DNA of 64,000 nt, taken from positions 10,097,424 to 10,161,423 of the forward strand of contig NC_089979.1 in the NCBI RefSeq assembly GCF_036417845.1, written 5' to 3'. The DNA comes from Apteryx mantelli (taxonomy: Eukaryota > Chordata > Aves > Apterygiformes > Apterygidae). A program made the position numbers and the translations under genes. Shown here piece by piece: positions 57,809-64,000 of the stretch. The notes beneath the pieces were generated by a model, which was not told the origin of the DNA, did not search any database, and was given only the letters and a program-made list of their open reading frames with translations. Each line of letters starts with the position of its first letter. Positions within the stretch are counted from its first letter, which is position 1.

Positions 57809-59562
57809 AGTCAGAAGAACTGCAAGGCTACGTTATTAAAACCCAGAATGCAATACCATTTTAAAATTCATCAAAGTGCTCAGAACAAATTCTCCAGAGA
57901 TTGGGAGCTTAGTCATCCCAGGTTTCTCCAGCTCATTTAGGTAATTGTTCTTTGAAATAGTTGTCTTTTTCTGTCTTTCTTTTTCTCTTTTTTTAACATT
58001 GACACTTGGCAAGTACTCACTGAACAGGCAGCTCAACTCCACAGCTGCAGGGGGGAAAAAAGCTCTAAAGATTCCCACCATTCATACCTCTATTTTATAT
58101 AATGTGAGCAAACCACATCTGAGTGTGTCCTAAATAGTCATCTCACCATTCATTTCTTTGTGAAGTGACTTATTAAACAATAGGAGAGGTTTAGTGAGTG
58201 AAACGTGCAAGTTTTTCAATATTTATAAATAACATCAGAACCTGGAGAAACTCAAGCTGGGTTCTTTCTAACCTTCCCGAAAGCTATGTGACTCATGCTT
58301 CTTTCTCAGCATAAATTCATGTTGCCACCGAAAAAGGCAGTGCAAGTACCATCACGTGAGTTTGATCAGGAAACTAACACAAACGAAACTGAAAAAAGGA
58401 GGGTTTTTTGCAGCTGCATCATTCTTTTCTCAGTAAAAATATAAAACTTGTATTATGGCATATAATTTTATTGAATTTTATTTGTGTAATTTCTTTTATC
58501 CAAGAAAATTTAAGATCATTGCAACTCCCCATTAGATTGCCAGTGGCAAGTATGGCAGCATCCATGGTAGTACACCCAAAAGATATAATTTCCTGGAGGC
58601 ATCCGTTACTTTCATTTTTTAATTTTTTTTTCTTTCCGTTGGCACCTTCTCTGGAATAGAGAATAAGAGCTACAGTTTGTATGCACCCATGGTTCAGCAC
58701 AGGCAGAAACAAGAAGGCTCTGCCCCAAAGCACTTAGGGTGAAATTCAACATCTTCAGGATAGGCGACTACCTCTGGGCTCGTCACCCTACTCTCTCTTT
58801 CAGTCAGTAGAAAGAAAAGGCAGTTTAGGCTGTGATTCATATGACCTTTCTAGGCATCTGCTTTAGTACCTCTCTTTTAAACACCTACTTTTATAGGAAG
58901 AAGTGAGTTGCAACCTCGTTTCAGTTGACTGTATTGACTGGATCATCAGTAACTGTAAAGGGAGCCTAGGGTGAACAGCCCAGACAAAGACACTTTGTCA
59001 GATACGTGCCATTTTTACAGTCTAAAAGTTGAGTCAGAGCTCGCTAAAGTGGATGTAAAGAATCCCATTTATGTGGACTGAGTTCAGATCAATTTTTAAA
59101 GATTCAGTTCTGCCACTTACTTAGTATTTTACTTTATAAATAGTATAATTTTGGAGTGAATGTTCACGGAACTGGGCATGACTCAGTACAGGGGTAGACA
59201 TGAAGAACAAAAGAAGAGGATATTTAGGGACATCTTGGTTTTCTTGTATTTCTATGTGGCTTGTATTTCTGGATATTCTGGGGAGATGCTTTGACAATTT
59301 TCTACACTTCATTGCACTCTGCTAAAGGACAGAATGGCTAATTGTATAATACCAGCCAAAAGATGCGACATTTTCACTGGGATCCTAAGTAGGAGAGCGG
59401 TACTGCTTGGCACATGCCGAAGGTGAAGGCATGAAAAACACAGCAGTTTGAAGGGCAGAACAGCACCAAGACAAGAGAGCCTGGCACAAGGCACTGTGGA
59501 ATCATTCTTGTGATCAAGGCCTGGCTTTGTATTTGAGACACCAGACTGAAAATGAGCACATC
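57809..59562. other. non-coding stretch, no gene seen
   Basis: AT-rich with homopolymers near 57986-57995 and 58617-58631. Frames up to 136 codons (59309-59719 minus) lack motifs. No repeat named. Confidence 0.4.
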
Positions 59563-59620
59563 GGGGTCTCGTTCCTGGCTCTGCCACAGACCGTCTGTGT
59601 GAGACTAATCTCAGGAGGAG
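59563..59620 (+). repeat. possible MIR-like fossil, sense (5' part)
   Basis: GGGTCTCGTTCCTGGCTCTG then CCACAGACCGTCTGTGTGAG matches the MIR segment 'TCCTGGCTCTGCCACTTACTAGCTGTGTGACC'. The rest of the element is not recognisable downstream. Confidence 0.42.
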
Positions 59621-60884
59621 AATTAGCAATGATCCATTTAGAAGGAAAAATATCAATTTTTGTGAGGTGTTCAGACACAAGGACAATGTGAGAGACCTTG
59701 TTAGTGCCTGAATAATCAATGTCAGTTAGAAGGAAAAGGTGTGCAGCTTGCCTGGCTTGGGAGTTGCCCTCACAGAGGAGAAAAGCCACTGTAGGAAGGA
59801 CATGGAAAGTTCAGATGCATCGGATTTTTCATGCAGAAACAAGTTTATCTTTAACACGGCTACTCCAGGTTTAGTTGCCTCTAATTTTTATAATATCTCC
59901 TTCCTACCAATACATTCAGCAAATTACTAATGTTGAATTCAGCCTACAATCAGGGGCTATTGAGAGTGAGTGGGGGAAGTGACAAAGGCACTTTATGTAA
60001 CGTTCAGGTTATGCTGTTAATCTATTACCCATATACTGTGTGCAGGATTTGTTGCTATAGGCTCCATACAGAGTAAATCATTAAACAGTTACTAACTTTA
60101 CAGAGAAGGCGGCAAACAGTCTGATGTATCATTAGCCCCTCACAGACCTCAGAGGTGGATTGCAAGTAACTCAAAATCTTGGCCTGTGATGGCAGCCTTG
60201 TCATCAGATATAAAAAATACCATTGACAAGATCAATGAAAGCTCTTCAGAGGTCTAAAGCAGGGAAGCAGACATTCTGATTAGCTGCTGCCTCCAGCAAA
60301 ATGAAAACTCTTCCCTCAGCCTGAGAAACAGTTGATGGATACAGTAGGAAGTGTTAAAAAGGTCACTCTTAAGTGGATCCAAGGAGATTTAAGTCACAAT
60401 ACCGTCATCCTGAAACCCTTAGACAAATAACAAAAGACGGTCTTCACAGACTAGAGAGTTCTTCAGTCTAAATACTTCCAAAAATCTCCTTGTCATATAT
60501 CTGAGTCTTAAAGAAAATTCACGTTGGAATGTGACTGCAGAAAATTATAAAACAAGTACAGTTTAACTCTCTGACCTTCTATAGCAATGTGTTACAACAT
60601 TGTACGTATAGCGGTAATATACTGCAAAACTGTTAGGTCTTAGCATTAGCATGTTTTGAAGCACACATTTTGGAAAAACATCCAAAACTAGATTTTGACT
60701 GTCCAGCACAACTATTCTACAGCACTTTGCAGAATGCAAGTATCATATCACAAGATGGGAGTGGAGAACTAATTTTCATTCTAACAGTAATGTCATCTCC
60801 TAAAGCTAGATTCTTTTTTAATCAGTTGTTATTTGTCAGAATACTGTCCAAGAAACTATCTGAATTTTTAAATCTGATTTAGGT
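59621..60884. other. non-coding stretch, no gene seen
   Basis: Plain AT-rich sequence. The 70-codon frame at 60670-60882 is motif-free. No repeat named. Confidence 0.4.
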
Positions 60885-61420
60885 ATTTCCATATGAATGG
60901 AAGAAAGCTAAGACTTTGCCAATGTATTTAAAAGTTTGATGGAATGACCCGAGGATTAATAGTCCTCTCAAGCTGACACCAATCCAGTGTAAAATACTGG
61001 AATGGCTAATTCCAGACACTATTCATAAAGCATTAGAGAAAAGTAAGGTAATTCAGGCCATTCATCATGGAATTAAGGAAAATAGATTTTGTTTCAAGCA
61101 AACTGTCTTGATATTTTTTGAGGTCTTATTTTTTTGAAAAAATCAATACTATTGATACAATACATATGAACCAAAGTTCATAGAACTTTTGGCACCAAAC
61201 GTCATTTTGATTAAGAAACTGGAGTTATCTAAAATCATCAATGTAATTATTTAATAGATTACAAACTGAGCAATTGACATTTCTCAAAAACTGTTATAAA
61301 TAGGGACTCATCATCATGAGAATATCAGTGAGATCTTCTGGGTCACTTCTGGGCTCCGTGCCATTCAGCATTTTAATCAGTGACTTGTAAGGAAACAGAA
61401 TTATTGCTGGTAAAATGAGC
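60885..61420 (+). mobile_element. ancient CR1/L3-like LINE, reverse-transcriptase core fragment
   Basis: A decayed internal part of a CR1/L3-type LINE. On the plus strand, in order: GATGGAATGACCCGAGGATT with TAATAGTCCTCTCAAGCTGA (DNA behind the 'N-Y-R-P-I-S-L-T' motif), CATCATGGAATTAAGGAAAA ('Q-H-G-F' region), CAAACTGTCTTGATATTTTT, CGTCATTTTGATTAAGAAAC ('I-L-I-K-K-L'), and CTTCTGGGCTCCGTGCCATT with CAGCATTTTAATCAGTGACT ('V-L-G-P..L-F-N-I-F-I-N-D-L'). Many stops and indels interrupt it. The FADD region expected next is not recognisable, so the copy either ends near 61420 or decays further. It cannot be functional. Confidence 0.68.
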
Positions 61421-63723
61421 AGAAAATGAATGGGAGAGTTGTAAAAGCTGAACAGAGCAGGTGGCAAGTGTGCAGTGATCCGAGCATGCAGTAAGCTATG
61501 GAAACGCGCACAAGGCGAGATGAAATGGAAGGGCAAGTCATACAGGCCGTAGCAAGGAATCCAGTCCTCGTGGTCACCAACCAGAGGTGCTTTTTGCTGA
61601 GTACTGCCCTCCCTTGCCTTGAGCTCTCAGATCAGGCAGTGATCCTGGAACTCATTTTGCCCTTGGATTCCCTAGGGTCAAGTATAGCAACACCTAAAAA
61701 CCCATTCAAGTCCTCATGTAATGACAGCAATGCATGGACATCTGGGGTAAAACAGACTATTTAGCAAAGAAATTTATGTACTGCTTTGGTTAGTGGAATT
61801 CAGTGATGACTGTTTCATTATTCCTTCTTTAAGGATTCAGCTAGTGCCCATATGCATGCCAGTACTTTGATGGTGTATTTTTATAGAAGTGCTGAAAACC
61901 CAACTAAAATATGAGGTCATGATGGAGCTCTCGTTGCCTACGATATATTAAAATCAGAGCTGAGGTGACTTGTCCACAAACAAATATCCTCAGATTTGCT
62001 TCACTGTAGTATGCTAGAACACATCCTAACAGTGTTATCCAAATCATGGATTAGGGCGAAGCTGAAGAACATATGTTTGTTACATCCTGTTTGGATGATA
62101 CCAACAGAGACACAAACAAAACAAAGTTACAACAGATTTTGGCATGAAATGAAATGTATTTTCTTTAATCTCAGAGTAGTTCAAGAACATGTCAGTTATC
62201 ACATGGATTGAGAACTTAATTCTATGTTTTGGCCATGAAAATAGCTTCAATGACCTTTGCAAAATCTGATTTTGAAGATAATCTTCAAATTTGTAAGCCA
62301 TGCTTTTCAACAGAATTTAGATACAACAACAAGTTGATTCCCTATAGTTCAAATAACCAGCTTAATTTTTTCATTTGCAGGAAATAAGGTTTTCTTCTAC
62401 CTGTATTATTTTAAAACTTCTTGAGATATAAAAGCTTTCTGTTCAGTCATTTGCTGTAAATTGCAGAATGAAGTAGTACCCTACAGCATTTACAGATGAA
62501 GTAGTCTGTTTATACAGAAAGCACAAGAGCTATAATTACTACATGATCACATTTGTATATCAAGGTCAGAATTCTGTGATTCACGCTATTGTTTGGACAT
62601 AAAGGGAGTTGATTTTCAGCGTGGTGGTGTACAACTACTATTATTGTTACATCAGTAACTGTAGAAACAATATTAACTTCTGCTTGTCTGAGTTTTTCTA
62701 GTTAGGTTAACTCCAGTTCAAACACTCATGAAAACAGGCTGGTTAATATTTGTCCTAAAATATTCATCAGACATGCAAAATATGTACTTATATTGTTGTC
62801 ACTCAGGTTGTGTATTACATATGAAAGCAAAAATAAAAAACCCTCCCAAACAAAAAGCAAACCAAAATAGGTCATTAAATGACTTATGTGTGAAATCACA
62901 CAGAGTTTAAGCAATATCAAAGGCAGGTAATTGAAGAGTGCAAAAACATTTCTGGATCTTCTCCTCTCCTCTGCAAAATCCCTGCATAGGCTTCTCTTCT
63001 TGACTATTATCCAATATACTTGGCAATTTTTATATTCCACTTTGAGAATTCATTGGCTTTTGATACCATTTTACCAGTTCTAAAAGCTTAAAAATATGGG
63101 AATTCAACTCATTATATTTATTAGTTAAGAGCTAGGATTAGTAAAGCACTTATGCAGTACCAATTAATTCAATATGATTACATGTTTTTTATAATCAGGC
63201 ACGAAAATAAATGCTTTCCTCATTTGAGGACTAATAGAATCTGCCATTGTATTAATACATCTGAACTGATACCCAGCTTTAACTTGTATTTTAATGTCAT
63301 CGTGTTCTTAGTTAAGCTTCTTTCTCTTACTTAAGCCCTAGCCAGTCTTTCTCTTTTCAGGTGTAGGAGTCTCTAGGTAAAAAGCAATCATGTTTCCCTG
63401 GGTTTTCATTGTTCTCTATCCATTCTGGGTTTTTATATTTCCTAGTCCCTCCCTGCTCCCACTCACATACTGTCATGTGTGAGCCCTTTACAAAAATCTG
63501 ATAATGTTATCCTCACGTTGCCAGGGAGGATGGGGGGCACTGTTTTTTCTTTTTTTCAGGTGAGAAACAGAGAGGCAAGAGGCCGCCTTGACACAGCCCC
63601 AATTCTACAAAGGTCCTTGGGCTAGAGTTTCCTGAGAGCTGTATTTAGCCTTGACAGACCTTTTACCCACACTAAACACTCACATGGGCTCAAGGACTTA
63701 GGAGTTTGTCACCTGAACAGAGT
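61421..63723. other. AT-rich non-coding stretch
   Basis: It may include further, unrecognisable decay of the LINE at 60.9-61.4 kb. Only short motif-free frames. The 63420-63720 part is slightly G+C-richer, and TCAGGTGAGAAACAGAGAGG near 63557 recalls an antisense MIR word. No gene. Confidence 0.4.
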
Positions 63724-63801
63724 TCTAATAACCTGTCCAAGGTCATTGAGACAGGGAGATGAATCCAAGTGCAAAATTAGCATCTTTGTCGCTGGGCTAC
63801 C
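63724..63801 (-). repeat. possible MIR-like fossil, antisense
   Basis: AATAACCTGTCCAAGGTCAT, GAGACAGGGAGATGAATCCA and GTGCAAAATTAGCATCTTTG resemble antisense MIR ('GTGACTTGCCCAAGGTCACACAG..GGAATTGAATCCAGGTCT'). It may pair with GGTGAGAAACAGAGAGGCAA near 63559 as the other end, split by about 150 bp. Tentative. Confidence 0.38.
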
Positions 63802-64000
63802 TTTCTTCTCTTTAGGTGAGCCATATATGTTTCCTTCTCATTATCTTTCCTCATCAATCAATCCTGATAACTTTAACCAGCTTAATTGTTTCATGAACAT
63901 TTTTATGGCTCTCTTCCATATTTCATTTTATTTGCCTCTGTTACTGTAGTACTGAGAGACCCAGAAATGTGTATGAGACCAAGAAAGGGAATATAATCAT

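Overview
This window is vertebrate nuclear DNA and almost certainly avian. It has long non-coding stretches, low overall G+C with a few isolated CpG-rich patches, no run of long open frames, and non-LTR retrotransposons of the CR1 clade. The clearest CR1 copy (49.1-50.0 kb, minus strand) has the usual bird form: 5'-truncated, reverse-transcriptase C-terminal coding region, short 3' UTR, and a tail of short TTCTGTGA-type units. No protein-coding gene, rRNA or tRNA gene, or CRISPR array could be supported. The many short open frames (60-170 codons) do not resemble known proteins, apart from the CR1 remnants. The window is best read as intergenic or deep intronic DNA.

Layout. 0-3 kb: non-coding. 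3.0-3.7 kb: first CpG-rich patch. 7.2-8.5 kb: two LINE fragments of different age with their 3' ends facing each other. 15.7-16.0 kb: a weak exon-like open frame on the minus strand. 16.5 kb: a MIR-like SINE fossil. 18.1-18.65 kb: an AT-rich block with many homeodomain-type cores. 19-29 kb: a series of degenerate palindromic dispersed repeats, a 3 x 35 bp minisatellite at 22.4 kb, and CpG-rich patches at 24.0-24.5 and 25.7-26.1 kb. 29-44 kb: mostly featureless, with an unexplained CpG-dotted segment at 38.6-39.9 kb. 44.9-45.3 kb: the most CpG-dense island, followed by a long pyrimidine tract. 49.1-50.0 kb: the young CR1. 56-62 kb: ancient CR1/L3-like LINE fragments and MIR-like fossils. 62-64 kb: AT-rich non-coding DNA ending in another MIR-like remnant.

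No set of genes in the window works together. Any function is likely to be regulatory: possible orphan promoters at the CpG islands, or distal enhancers. The repeats form layers of insertion, from one fairly young CR1, through an older CR1, to very old CR1/L3-like, MIR-like and palindromic MITE-like fossils. Family names for the old repeats come from remembered consensus patterns and would need a RepeatMasker run to confirm. I see no sign of an undescribed coding system.
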